Position numbers and translations under genes: made by a program. DNA of 64,000 bases from Lycium barbarum. Taxonomy: Eukaryota > Streptophyta > Magnoliopsida > Solanales > Solanaceae. The stretch covers positions 49,622,457 through 49,686,456 of the forward strand of contig NC_083343.1 in assembly GCF_019175385.1 (NCBI RefSeq), read 5' to 3'. Of this stretch, positions 22,002-34,290 are shown piece after piece. Position 1 is the stretch's first letter. Every line of letters begins with the position of its first letter. The notes under the pieces are model-generated. The model did no database searches. It was not told where the DNA came from and was given only the letters and a program-made list of their open reading frames with translations.

Positions 22002-24288
22002 AATTCATTTATATCATCATTGACAACTATGCCCACAACAATGTACATAAGCCGACGAGGCTAACAAAATGATATCCAAAATATTGGCCGACAAGGCCAA
22101 ATACATCTAACCATATACACATGTCTACGAGCCTCTAAGGAGAGTATGTCATATCATATAGGCGGAACAAGATCCCGCCGTGCCCATAAATATATACAAA
22201 AAATAATAAATACCAAAAGTTGTAGCTCCGAATGAAATGGAGCTCCGCTATGTAGTCCTTGAGTAATAAAGCTATGGATCAAGCCTATCTCGCTGGCCAC
22301 CTGCGGGCATGACGCAACGTCCACAAACAAAAGGACGTCAGTACGAAGAATGTACTGAGTATGTAAAGCATGATCAACATCAATATGAAAGCATGATAGA
22401 CAACATAAGAAATAGCATAGGATGGGAGATAGTAGTATCATCGTCATAAACACTTACTTGCTTTGCATAGGGACTTTCCATTTCTAATGCATAATTGTGT
22501 ACATACATCCGTATCCGTTCCCGTATTCATATCCGTACTCATTTACATTTCGTATCCATTTTCTTATTCATAGCATATTCATATTTATATTCATATTCAT
22601 ATTGTATACATATCCATAACATGTACATAGCATACCCGACCATGAACGTTCGGTGTTTCACATACCCGGCCATGGCAAGGATCGGTGAGTATACATACCT
22701 GGCCCTAACAAGGCTCAGGGTTATCCATACCTAACAGCAGTGGTGCGCGCGCGATACATAACATACCCGGCCATATAAGCTCGGTATTACATAATAATCA
22801 TACATAGACACATATACGTAGGAGTTCATTATATCTATCCCTAGAGGATTACTCATCATATAAGGAATTTAGTACAATCGTAACATATCGAGAATCATGA
22901 GCATAGTAGCATTTACAGATAAAATCATTTTGAGGACATCATAGGCTCATGGAAGAACAGATATTTGGCCAAAGAACCATGCCTTATGAAAGAAGGGTTA
23001 GCCTTACATACCTCTTCGTTAAACTATTCTATCACTTGCACGTTCTCCTTCAATGCTCACGTTTCTACCTTCATTAGAGTAATACTATCATTAGAAAATC
23101 GACAGCTTAACATACACGACTAAAGCTAGAGAAAATTGGACAACATCTCCTTTATTTATACGACTTCATCCATATCATATATCAACTCCCAAACATCAAT
23201 ATTAACATTCTCAACATCATAACAGTAGTCTTTATTCACCTACATTATCCATATTCCTTCATTCACTTCCAATTATCCATATCCATGGTCATAGCACACT
23301 ATTACATTCATTCATATACAATGTCTATACCACGTTTTTAACATCATTTATGACATAACCATAATCACAACATATCAAGAATCATGACTCAATCCAAGCT
23401 ATTACTAAAAAATGACATTATTCCCACATTCATGACCCATTTTCTATATTCCTCTACAATCCAAGTGTTTCAACTTCTCAATACCTTAAACAACATGGAA
23501 ATACCATAAAACTTACCTTAGATGGTGTAGGAATGACCCTTGGGTGGAAACACTTCACTTGAGCGAAACCCTAGTTTCACCTTCACTTGGATTCTTTGTC
23601 TTGGATGAACTTTAATGAGTTCCTTACACTTGATTCACTTGGTTTGATGAAGTTGATCACTAATATCTCTTGAATTCTTGTGGGATAAGTGTAGAGAAAT
23701 GTTCTAGAGAGTTTTAGAGAGAAGGGGAGTGAAGGGGAAATGAAATGAAAAAAACTTGGACCCCTTATTAATATTACAAAATCTGTCCCGCTTGGATTTC
23801 ACGGACCAACATATGGTCCGTATAAATTATACTGACCGTATGTTTGGTCGAACTTTTGGTCCAGTGAGGGGTGCTAATCTGGCTGAATATACGGCCAAAT
23901 ATACGGCTAGTATATTTTATACAGCCAATATGTTGGGCCGTATAATGCCCAGTTTCATCGAACTCGTTCTCGTCGACTGGTTTGATCTCCAATCCTTATG
24001 GAACCTTCTTAACACTTGTTTAGCACCTCATTAACAATCTATGGGACGTTATAACTCTTCTCCAAAGCATCATTAAATCAACATTAACTTGTTACTCGTA
24101 AATCCTTTCCGATACATATCGTATGCCTTGCCTTCTCTTGGCAAACTTTCTCCTCTTACCTTGAATGTCTTTGAAATCTTAATTAGGGTCACTAAATTTC
24201 ATTCCTTACTTATTGCAATACTATATACTTCGTGCTCTTCATTAGTCTATTCACTGTGCATTAACGAAAAACTCTCTGAGGTGTAACA
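22002..24288 (-). repeat. 5' LTR of element E, main part
   Basis: It continues the LTR broken at 15977. On the - strand it begins at 24288 with TGTTACACCTCAG and pairs with 10625-8960. Together with 15831-15977 it makes about 2.43 kb. It contains the dyads GACCAACATATGGTC (23804-23818) and GACCGTATGTTTGGTC (23834-23849), then a TATA-like TATTAATAAGG. The right flank is an AT repeat (ATATA at 24289). Confidence 0.85.
23005..23520 (-). promoter_or_regulatory. Two putative splice donors in the E 5' LTR
   Basis: On the - strand TAAG/GTAAGTTTTATGG (intron start 23516) and GAAGAG/GTATGTAAGGC (intron start 23011) fit the 5' splice consensus. The second block, with its following CTAACCCTTCTTTC..GGCATG, is also present in the G LTR (4209) and in similar form in C (39651). 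Confidence 0.45.
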
Positions 24289-25449
24289 ATATATATATAT
24301 ATATTGGACCGGGTTGCACGTACCGGAACACTAACTGGGATTGAGTTACAAGCTCTGCAACACTGACTTGGATCGAGCTGTGTACTTCAGCAGGTACATG
24401 GACTTCAAGGGTCCCTCATAGGTTATGACTGTCGATGCGGTGAGATATTTTCGCTTGAAGCGTGTGTGTATCACTGTATTGCATTAATATTTCATTCACT
24501 CATACATCTGATTTATGGTAGTGGTTATTTTCATGACTGTTGACGCAGCGAGATATTTTCGCCCGAAGCGTATGTGTATCACTGCATTGCATTCATATTT
24601 CATTCACTCATACATTTGATTTATAGTAGTGGTTATTTATCGTATAGTACGGTGCCCGTGAGCATTGATTTCCTGGTTGTTCACTGATTTGAGATCGTCG
24701 TGTGCCTGATTAATATATATTTGGGAATTGATGGATTCAAGGAGTAGGGACTTTCTCCTAGGTTGAAACTTGAAGTTAAGGAGTAACATTGCTGGTTGTA
24801 CTAGTGTTTATGGTTATTTTGAGGAATTGTAGGGAACTTGACAAGACTTGTGTTTAAGTGCTTCACCATAGGCTATAATTTGGTTATTGATCCTTATTTA
24901 CTTGAGTTGTCATTCTTTGACTATGTGGTATGTATACCTGATTGTGAGCATGTCTATTCTTCAGTCTCTTTCTTATATATGTTGACTAACTGTTGTCGGC
25001 CTATGATGCCTACTGAGTACTTTTTATTTGTACTGATGCGACCTTGCTACACTCCTTTTCGAGGTGTAGATTTTGAGACAGGTTCCATTTCCACTTCCCA
25101 AGACTAATTTTCGAGGGTTGGCTTGCGAGTATCTAGGGTGAGCATCTGACGAGTCACTGCCCGGAGGCTCCTCTATCCCTGTCTTTCTTTTCTTCCATTC
25201 AGACAGATGTGTTTAGCATTTGAGACTCGTATTTTCTAGAAATTACTTAGTTGCTCTTGTACGAGTCAGACCAGTTCCTTTGGGATTTTATTTATATTCC
25301 GCATTTATGATTATTTATGATTCAAGCTTCTACTTATTCTACTCTATTTAATTTATTGTGGTTTGAATTGATGATTTGGGAAAGGGTTCGTTTACTAAGG
25401 TGGGAAATGGTAGGTGCCCGCGCGACATAGTGAAATTGGGTCGTGACAT
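24289..25449 (+). repeat. J: 3' part of an A-family LTR
   Basis: It starts inside an AT repeat where E ends. It then runs parallel to the reverse complement of about 54419-55460 (for example CGGGTTGCACGTACCGGAACACT, and GGTAGTGGTTATTT followed by the segment read as GGTGCCCGTGA), and ends ..GGGTCGTGACA at 25449. The 5' part lies on the far side of E and G, outside the window. It holds a duplicated segment of about 130 bp (about 24428-24637: GAGATATTTTCGC..GTGGTTATTT twice). Confidence 0.8.
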
Positions 25450-27079
25450 ACTAGAATGCACAAGAATGATTGAACAGAGCTAGACATCTGGATGAAGGAA
25501 GTAGAAGTTCCAAACAGAGTGAAATGTCTGGAAAGCAAGAATGCAGCGCATATTGAACAAATCCAAAGACCAGATCTATCACAAAAGAAAAGTTGCAAGT
25601 AATGCACATGAATCAGGTTCACAGACATGTTTAATCAAATTCACATAAGCAGACAAGCACAGTCAAAGAGGTAAAGAAGATGACCTGGCAGGAAAAAACA
25701 CAGAAAAATGTTCAATGTATGGTATGAATGATATATGAATAGAACAACTTAACAAAGTAGGCAGAAAAATAGGGAATTGATGATTCAGTCAAAGGTGCAT
25801 TTCAATGTAAAAGTAGAACAAGCATGACAACATGTTCTATACAAAGGAGTCATCGAGCACATTGAATGAATAACCAGCATAAAGGTAAGATAATGAAGAA
25901 GAGGAGAAGTGAAGTGACTCAGACTCAGAAGGAAGAAAGTGTTCAGCTAAAGAGTTTGCAGACAAAGCAAGTGAATTAGGTTAACAGAAGAACCAGGTCT
26001 GCAAACATGTTCCATCACATAATCAAAACAAAATCAGAAGTCAGAGAGTGAGTCATGATTGGAGGCATGATTTATTCCAGCAATGAATAAATGCATGTGA
26101 AGAAGACAGACACAGAGCTACACATGATCAGTGAAACAAGTCTGTCAACATGTTTCATCATCCATACCAAAAGCAGACTCAAGAAGAAGTTAGAAGTAAG
26201 AATGAGAAAAGGATGATGAAACAGGTTTGAGAACATATTCTATCTCGGACAGTGCAGAGACTCAAAGGTAGGCGGACCAGGTGGATGAATCAGGTTCGTG
26301 AATATGTTCCAGGGCAAGTCCTACAGCAACTACGATTTACAGTATGCGGTCAAGTATGAAAGATTGCTTTTCGTATTTATAGGGATTAGCAAACCCCCTA
26401 CACGTACAAAGAGCGGACTCAACAAGGCAAGAATCCAACTACTACACAAACCTTATATGCGTGTCATTGACCGGCTAAGAAAGGGTTTTGTGTTAACCGA
26501 CCTGCGGAGCTTCAATGTTATAAGTACCCAGGTATTTCTAAGAAGAAGTTGCAACCACAAAAAGAGAGTTCAGAATATTACACTGCCAAAAAATATAGCC
26601 AGCATATTCAAGAATCCGGGGTTGTGTCCCTATTAGACAGAGAAGGATCGATGGAGCTGTTCGACTAAATAATGTTTCCCAGTTCTGAAGTCTAGATTTG
26701 TCTATCACGTTGGTTTATAGAGATTGTATTTTTATCTGCTTATTAAGAAGCATACAAGTAGATACAAGCAATCATAAATCCTAGTATGAAGTTTACTACT
26801 TGGAGATAGCTTGCTAGTCAGAGGTTGGGTAGCAAGGCTGAGGTACGGGTTAGATTATAGAGGTTGTAATTTGTAACTCGCAGTTGGCTCATTGTTGTAC
26901 ATCGTGGGTTTTGTCACCTTTTGAGCCGGGTGGTTTCCACGTAAATATCGTGTGTCCTTTACTTACCTGCAGTTTTATTCCGCAAAGACGCTAGCATAGA
27001 ATAGGTACAGTAACGTGTTACATCCAATAAGAGAGAATTGGATACGCATAGGATAGGCCATAGGTCGTGCAAACTAATA
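25450..27079 (+). repeat. 5' LTR of element I, start missing
   Basis: Collinear with 57491-59168 (AGAATGCACAAGAATGATTG.. to ..GTGCAAACTAATA). About the first 120 bp are missing, replaced by J. A TATA candidate GTATTTATAGGG lies at about 26371. The third copy of this LTR is inverted at 62994-64000. Confidence 0.85.
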
Positions 27080-27081
27080 AG

Positions 27082-27093
27082 TGGATCACAGCA
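27082..27093 (+). other. Degraded primer binding site of element I
   Basis: TGGATCACAGCA follows the LTR end by 2 nt and differs from TGGTATCAGAGCA by one lost base and one or two substitutions. Confidence 0.6.
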
Positions 27094-27099
27094 GGGTCT

Positions 27100-28200
27100 C
27101 CTCAAAGGGTTAACACCTCAAAGAAGACCATGATGAATGTTGCACCTACTACAAGACACTCAAAAGGTCAATCTTCCATAAGGCCACCATCATGTTTCAA
27201 GTGTGACAAAGCTGATCACCAGATCAAGGACTGCCCATAATGGGAAGTAGAATGGAAGAAGTGGAAGGCAGAAAGGTAAAATAAGAAGTAGGCAAAGGCT
27301 CTGATAATAACTCAGTAAACGAGGTGGAACACTCTGCACACATGGATGATGATCACTCAAAGTCGGACATGGAAGAAAACATCAAGGTAAGCATATATGG
27401 GCTCAAAGACAATTTACACGTGCTATGCAAAGAAGAAATAATATCTTTGATGGAATGCCTGATTGATGAATGTGATTAGATGACCATAAGAAAAGATGAA
27501 TCACTCACTGGACTTACATGCCTAGAGGATCAATAATTGAAGAATGAAGAAAGCAGAGTCAAAACTGAGAAGGAAAATTGGCTAATAATAGAACAGGTTG
27601 CTCAACTTGGTTCATCCATCTTGGATCTACAATCTGAGGTCCTAAAGTTGACACGTAGAATAAGAGAGCATAAAGTGAACATTGAAGAATTATAGGTTGA
27701 GTCTGAATTGCAAAGGACAAAGAGAAAGCTGCACTTAAAAAGAGTTAAATCTAAAGATATCAGCTCAAAACTGCTTCAAGTAGAGCGTGATCTTGAAAAG
27801 TCTAATAAATGGACATAAGCCTCAAATGTACTGGCAGATCTCACAAGCAAAAACGCAATAGAACCACAGGGTTAGGATTTTCCAGGATGGTTGAACATAG
27901 AGTGTCAAGTGATGTGTTATGCACTTTATGTGGTAAGATAGGGCACTGCAGAGTTAAATGTAAGGTGAACATGAGTTGTAAGATAAGAACTTAAATAGTG
28001 CAAAAAAGAACACCAAGTCAGCTAAGAAGAAATCTACAGGTGTTGGGAATAGGTTCATGTGCACATAGCCTGAATGGACGAAGAAATAATTAATCCATCC
28101 CATGGTTGAAGGAAAGGGACCCAAGCTTCCATGGGTGCCTAAAACCAACGTTGATTGTTTTGCAAGAAAGAGAAGCAGAAGAGCAAGCTAGAATAATATA
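27100..28200 (+). pseudogene. gag: Copia Gag remnant of element I
   Basis: The first zinc knuckle CFKCDKADHQIKDCP (27193-27237) is followed by an in-frame TAA (27238-27240) where relatives have Gln, then WEVEWKKWKAER. Further on lie a coiled, Lys/Glu-rich region with several stops and frame changes and a second knuckle CTLCGKIGHCRVKC (27920-27961). GPKLPWVPKTN (about 28115-28150) is the phrase that normally leads into copia protease/integrase. This order fits the long Gag of SIRE/Maximus elements. Pol does not follow. Confidence 0.7.
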
Positions 28201-29961
28201 TGAATAGTCCTTGCGCAAGATATAAAGAGAGAACACATTATTAATTCTACTCACTCTCAAAATAGAAGGAAGGAAACACTACAAAAGAAAGTAATCAGAC
28301 AAGGGGAACATTGGTTGAAACAGGTTCAGAAATATGTTCCTTGTGTATTTAATGAAGATGGGTAACAGGAACAGGTGTTGTATACTCCGAATGTCAAGAG
28401 AAAAAATCAAGGAAGCAAAACTAGAGGACTCATTGAAGGTGAAGGGAAATCATGTGGTCAGTGCGTCTACGCTACATTGAAGAAGGATTCTCACTGGGCG
28501 TATAAAAGAAAAATTATACTAAGCATTGGGAATGATTAAAGCTGCACATGTATCCCTTGGAATTGTCTAGGAAGGTTGTCACAGACTGTGTGGTTCATAA
28601 AAGTAATGAAAATATTTTACTCAGTCTGGTACGTTAAATTATACATCATATACAAGGTAGGTTCATGATCTTGTAAATGTTAAACATATGATTGTCACAG
28701 AAACAAGCCTCAAATTTAAAGATTACAAATATGCTTGAGGTACCTTTTGTTTCCCTGTAGTCAGTTATATACTCAGATCATGGAACAATTTAAACAACCT
28801 GTTTTACCTACCCAAGTTATGACTAGCCGCCCTTAATATGCATTGAAAAGTGAAAAAGGGGAGTAATGAATACATCCCTTGAAAAGTCACAACTATCAAA
28901 TCTTACTCTTCCCAAAATGGACTATTCGGCTACCCCTCTTCACCTCTACATAAACCGATATAGCCACATTCTCACCTCACTAAATTCCTCTCTCTCACAT
29001 CGAAGCCTTATAGAAAAAAATACCTGATCTACTATCAAGCTCCAATCAGTCCTTTATCCCCTCACACTTCCTTGATCCATCAAAATCAGAAAATAGATTT
29101 CACCATTCCCTCACAAATACACATTTCCCAGATATCCAAATGGTTCTACCAACTGGGAAGATAAAAGGCGAAAGAGAATTGGGTGGAGCATATAAACAGG
29201 GGGAATATGTGAAATATTCCAAAACAAGGGATAGAATGAAGGAAATCATTGATATAAGCTCATCTAAAAAGGATCCATTTGAACTATTACGAAAAAGGAG
29301 CTATGGAGATATAAAGGTTCATAAAGAAGTCTAGAAGGTTAACATAAAAATAGAACCCCTCACCATCAAGAAACGAATTACAATTCAGATCTTGTTCCTC
29401 AAGGGCAAACCGACGGAAAACGATGGTGGGTCTTCTTGGAGTAAAACCATGGATAAGGAAGGAGATCTTGAAGCTAAGAAGAAACTGGAGTCAATCAGAT
29501 CCTCCAACCAAAGTCACCCCAGTAGCTAGAACTCCATAGGATTAGTCTTTCCCTAAAAATATTCTTGTACAAATTTTAGAGTCCAGTTCCTATGATCTGT
29601 TATAAGTGGTTGTAACCAAAGGATTAGAATTGTACTTGTAGACATCAATAAAAACCTATTGCATATCCTACTAATTTGTGCCGAAATTTGTTTGACATGA
29701 AGATTTTCTTAACTCAAAAAAGTAAATGTTCTTACATGTGCATATCCGATAGCCCCAGTGGCCATGAGGTGAATATTGATAAAAATTACTAGGGATTAAC
29801 TTTTTAATGATATCAAAAGGGGGAAGATTAAACAATGCTGACCAATTTTATGACTTAGATGCTAACATGATAATTCTTAAGTTCAAGTCGAAGTTGTAAG
29901 TAATTGGAATAGGTTGAAACATAGTACATGAGCACAGATAGAAACAGAGTTTGTCATCATC
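28201..29961 (+). other. Interior of element I after gag, no recognised pol
   Basis: I can read no copia integrase, RT or RNase H motif here. A PPT-like AAAAAGGGGAGTAATG lies at about 28850. A CT-rich leader-like stretch (28920-29130) precedes a 64-codon frame (29140-29334), which might belong to the post-pol (env-like) region that SIRE elements often carry. That reading is a guess from position only. Confidence 0.4.
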
Positions 29962-29975
29962 AAAAAGGGGGAATT
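29962..29975 (+). other. Polypurine tract of element I
   Basis: AAAAAGGGGGAATT follows GTTTGTCATCATC and precedes the LTR start TGTTGGAATC. This context is typical of the 3' end of SIRE-like copia elements. Confidence 0.85.
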
Positions 29976-30089
29976 TGTTGGAATCATGAAGAAGACAAAC
30001 CACGAAGAAGACAATTTTGCTCTATTTACTTTATCATGGTATTGACAAAAGATCACATTGATTGGTACCATGAAGAAGACAAACCAGGT
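29976..30089 (+). repeat. 3' LTR of element I, first 114 bp
   Basis: It starts TGTTGGAATCATG after the polypurine tract and ends with CAGGT (30085-30089), the left target duplication of A. The LTR resumes at 57486. Confidence 0.85.
30085..30089. repeat. Target site duplication of A, left
   Basis: CAGGT, identical to 57481-57485. Confidence 0.9.
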
Positions 30090-32111
30090 TGTCATGACTC
30101 AATTTCACTAAGTTGCGCGAGCACCTACCATTTCCCACCTCAGTAGGCGAACCCTTTCCCAAATCATCAATTCAACCATGATAAAGTAAATATAGCAGAA
30201 TAAGTAGAAGTTTGAATCATAAATAATCATAAGTGTGGAATATAAAAACAATCCCCAAGGAACTGGTCTGACTGGTACAAAAGCAACTAAGTAATGTCCA
30301 GAAAATACAAGTCTCAAATGTAAAACACATATGTATGAATGGAAGAAAATAAAGAAAGGGATAGAGGAGCCTCCGGGCAGCGACTCATCAGATGCTCACC
30401 CTAGATACTCGTAAACCAGGCCTCGAAAATCAGTCTCGGGAAGTGGAAGTGGAACTTGTCTCAAACTCTACAACCGAAACACACGTACAAAGTAAGCATC
30501 ATAGGCCGACAATAGTTAGTTAACATACATAAGAAAGAGTCTGAAGAATAGACATGCTCACAATCAGGCATACACACCACACAGTCCAAGAATAACAACT
30601 CAAGTACATAAGGACTAATAACCGAATCATAGCCTAAGGTGAAGCACCTAAACACAAATCTTTCCAAGTTTCCTATGATTCCTAAAAATAACCATAAACA
30701 CTAGTACAGCCAACAATGTTACTCCATAACCTCAAGTATCAACCTAGGAAAAATTCTCTACTCCTTGAGTGAATCAATTTCCAAATATATATTAATTAGG
30801 CACACGGCGATCTCAAATCAATAACCAACCTGAAAGTCAATGTTCACGGGCACCGTACAATACAATAATTAACCACTACTAGAAATCATATTTATGAGTG
30901 AATGACATATGAATGCAATGCAATGCAATGATACACACACGCTTCGTGCGTAATATCTCGTCGGCTTGACAGTCATGACCCATGGGGGACCCGCGAAGTC
31001 CATGTCTCTCGAAGTCCATGTACCTGCTGTCATGCACAGCCCGATCCAAGTCAGTGTTGTGGAACATGTAACCCAATCCAAATGAGTGTTGTGAAACGTG
31101 CAACCCGATCTAATATATGTATATACATATGTGTTATGGCACAAAACCCGATCCAAATACATGAGTATGAATGCATGCATGATATCAATGCCAACAAGAG
31201 TATATCACTGACAACCGTGCCACACATGGACACATATACAATATCAAGATCAATATTAATTTCTTCCTCTTCATAAGTCAATAACCAATAACTGAGAGAT
31301 ACGGGTTCACAATCACGAATGAGTCACTAAGTATTTATATCAGAGTATCATGAAAGATGATATTGAGTACACTGCACAATATCAATGAATGATGACCATA
31401 TATCAAATCAATCGTGCAACACATAGACACCTCTCTCGACATCAATAACATGTCAAGTTATTTTCTCTGTCCAAGATAGTTCCAATAAGTGAGGGATAGA
31501 CATATCTCAATCATGATAACATGACTAAGAAACTAATCTAATATCACACACGTGGAAACAAGCCAATAAATCACAACAAGGCAGCACACTAGAATCAAAC
31601 AACAGTACCAACCTAGGAATCCATCCTCACACACGTGGAAACAAGCCAATAAATCACAACAAGGCAACACACCAGAATCAAACAACAGTACCAACCTAGG
31701 AATCCATCCCGACTTTATGCCCAAAGGTGTACTCAATTTCTCTAACAATCACTAACTTTACATATGATTCGCTAACCAATGTCTAACCAAAAAGGTAAGA
31801 TGTAACCTACCTGGAATGCCAAACTAAAGCCATGAACCGTCAACCTTAGCCTTGCCCTTACTTTGCGCCTCCAAACACTCAAGGTCTAACCTTATTCAAA
31901 TTCTACAATAGAAATCAAGAAGACAATACCCATAATACTTTTAATTTAGGTCCAGTTCTAACTATGGAAAATGGGGAAACGGACCCACGAGGGTAAAATA
32001 GGCAATTCGTAAGCGGAATAGGTGATTCATGCTCTAGATAATCAAAACCTACTTATCAATTGCTATATTAACTCAAGATTAAGCCAAATTCAAAATTTTA
32101 GTAAAACGCCC
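30090..32111 (-). repeat. 3' LTR of element A, distal part
   Basis: It starts (on +) TGTCATGACTC and is collinear with 54419 to about 56356 until element B interrupts at 32112. It contains an 83-bp tandem duplication absent from the 5' LTR. Confidence 0.9.
31546..31711. repeat. 83-bp tandem duplication in the A 3' LTR
   Basis: The segment ACACGTGGAAACAAGCC..GGAATCCATCC occurs twice in a row, with the same point (CGTGG) at 31551 and 31634. The 5' LTR has it once (about 55868-55950). The duplication therefore arose after A inserted, or in its last replication. Confidence 0.9.
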
Positions 32112-32299
32112 TGTAACGACCCTTCCGGTTGTTATGGAAATTTAGGACTCCATTGGGAATTCTGAGGCCACTAGTGGATTCGTAGGGCATCTTTTTGTAA
32201 GTTTTGATGTTTTGTGTTGTGTTTTTGAGTCCTTGGATGAAATGTGGGGTGATAGGGGGAAAACTGGACAGAAAATCGAGCTTACTGCCCAAAATGCAT

Positions 32300-32551
32300 C
32301 TCTGTGGCGATGGGAGTACCGCTGTAGCGGTGGACTGGCCGTTGGACCTTAGGACCACTGTGGCAGGACATTTCCCGTAACGGCGATGCCGCTATAGCGG
32401 GGTGGTGACCGTTATAGCGGTGAGCGGATTTATCCTGGGTCCGCTATAGCGGTGGCTTGGCTGCTATAGCGGGACCGCAGCAGCGGCGTAATGGCCACCA
32501 CAGTGGTTGACGGGAAGGCGGAATCGATTTTTTAATGCCTTAGTTTTATAT
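32300..32551 (+). promoter_or_regulatory. B promoter: CCGCTATAGCGG palindrome cluster and TATA
   Basis: The 12-bp palindrome CCGCTATAGCGG occurs at 32389-32400 and 32441-32452. Near copies lie at 32411-32420 (GTTATAGCGG), 32463-32472 (GCTATAGCGG) and 32302-32312 (GCTGTAGCGG). TTTTATATTTT at about 32544 is the TATA candidate. The 3' LTR copy has the same order (48228-48440), and an inverted related cluster exists in the A LTRs. Confidence 0.55.
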
Positions 32552-32631
32552 TTTCATTCATAACACACCAACACACTTCCAAACAAGCACCTAGAGAGGA
32601 TTTTCAAACTAGGGCAAGTTAACCTTGAGAG

Positions 32632-33163
32632 GTAAGTCTCATTGCTTTCCATTCTATGATTCCATTCCCCCCGTTATTGTAATCATCTTCGTGGGTCTTT
32701 AATGGTGGAAGTGAAGTAAGAACCCTAGAATATCAATAAACCTTCTAAACTTGATGGGGTAGGATTATTGACGCGTATTTATCATCTAAATGGATTGATT
32801 AGTTGCTATTTGTCATAAATTGAACATTTAGAATAGTAAACTAAGTGATTGAGATCTATGGTTCTATAAAAATAGTGCCTTTGCTATAGAAAACTATTTG
32901 TGATGTGAATGTTTGATAGAATGCCGTATAAATTGATGTTTATGAATATTAGGGGCTTTGATAGGTTGTTTATCACCTAGAAAATCATCCACCCTTAGAA
33001 TGAGGAGAAGGAAGGGTATTTCTTACCTTGGTATGTGTAAATGGAGCAATGTGACTCATTGAGCCTTCTATTTTTAGAACGTGAACGTATTGAAGCTTTG
33101 AGGAAAGGAAAGGCCGTAGCAGAGTAACCTGTGCATTCCGGCTCTACTTTGAGGTAGGTTACA
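32632..33163 (+). promoter_or_regulatory. Two putative splice donors in the B LTR
   Basis: GAGAG/GTAAGTCTC (32632) and TTTGAG/GTAGGTTAC (33154) fit the donor consensus. An acceptor-like TTCTATTTTTAG ends at about 33077 between them. Both donors are preserved in the 3' LTR (48560 and 49055). Confidence 0.4.
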
Positions 33164-34277
33164 GTTTACTTAAGGTAGACTTTTGTTAGTTGATTGTATG
33201 TTTGGTCCTTAGGAGAAAGCATGTCTAGTTTTCATGCATGGTGTTGTGTAGTCAATTCCTAGGTGAATGTGATTGATTGATTGTGTAGGCTCCGTGCCAT
33301 TATTTCTATGTGATTAAATCTACAATGGATGTGTTGTTATGAGAAGCTAATATAATCTTCTCAAGGGTATTGTGATATGGAATGATGAGTTGAATTCTTG
33401 ATATTGGAAAGATAAGAAATACTGCTCTGTAAAAGGTATGGAAAGGCACTTATGTGACCTAGATTATAGGCTCGTGGTCCGGGGTTAGTTCCGAAAATGA
33501 GATGTACATTGATATGTCCTGCGTCCGAGATTCATTCCGGAGCGGAGGTTTGTGCTCGGGTCCGAAGAGTGTTCCAGAACGAATGGTACATAGACACCAT
33601 GGGTCCCCTGTAGGTCATGACTATTGAGCTAAGACGTCAGCTAGCATGTATGTACAGTGCGTGCGGTATTTATGGTAAATTTATTTTCATTGTTGACTTA
33701 CGTGATTGTGATGCTACACATCTTGGTGATTGATTATGATTGTTCCTTGTTGACATGCTGTGGTTTAGTGGTATTCATGACTGTTGACTAGCTTGTTTTA
33801 TTTTATTGATTTTACGAAATATGCATGATACTAATCTTAGTACATAGTGTTTGTACTGATACTACCTTGCTGCATTCTTTGAGTGTAGATTTTGTTATAG
33901 AGACCACTGATCGTCCTCGCATCGAGCGTGGAGGTTAATTGCTGACGAATTTTGGGGTGAGCTTCTTCCATGCCAGTACACTCGAAGATCTTCTTGCTAT
34001 GATGTCTTTTCATACTCTAGACATTATGAATTACTTACTTGTTAGACTTCTGATTCTTAGACGTGTTTTTGGCTTAGAGTCATGTACGATGACTTTCGAA
34101 TTTTGGGGATTGTAATAGTTAGAACTTCCGCACTTACTACAGTATTTATGGCATGATTTACTTGTTCTTTTGTTGTTAAATGAGTAATAATTGTTTATCT
34201 TGATTAATATAAAATCGAATTGGATGGATAGGTGTTTGTATGTTGGTTCCAGTAATGGCGAGTTGGGTCGTGACAAA

Positions 34278-34290
34278 GTTTATATTAGGG
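34278..34290 (+). other. Decayed primer binding site of element B
   Basis: After ..GTGACAAAG the sequence is TTTATATTAGGGC, where relatives have TGGTATCAGAGC. The position is right but about five bases differ. The leader then runs to the acceptor-like TTCTTTCGTAG at 34478-34488. Confidence 0.55.

Larger units (their letters stand above)
8960..24288 (-). mobile_element. Element E: Tekay-type Ty3/gypsy retrotransposon, minus strand
   Basis: Read on the - strand: 5' LTR (24288-22002 plus 15977-15831), initiator-tRNA PBS (15826-15815), gag, protease, RT, RNase H, integrase, chromodomain, polypurine tract and 3' LTR (10625-8960). The 5' LTR is split by element F. The 3' LTR is cut at 8960 by element G, losing about 0.8 kb. 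The right end sits in an AT repeat of LTR fragment J. All coding domains are frame-broken. Confidence 0.85.
32112..34275 (+). repeat. 5' LTR of element B (2164 bp)
   Basis: TGTAACGACCC..GGGTCGTGACA. Collinear with 48034-50013. It contains the palindrome cluster at 32300-32516, a TATA candidate at 32547 and donor-like sites at 32632 and 33154. Confidence 0.9.

Noticed and set aside
29140..29334. 64-codon frame as an envelope-like gene of copia I
   Set aside because: Too short, with no signal peptide or membrane segment; only its position between gag and PPT suggests it. Kept as part of the unassigned interior.
32289..32516. Repeated palindromes as a possible CRISPR-like array
   Set aside because: Units are short, spacing is irregular, the DNA is plant-like and the cluster lies inside an LTR.
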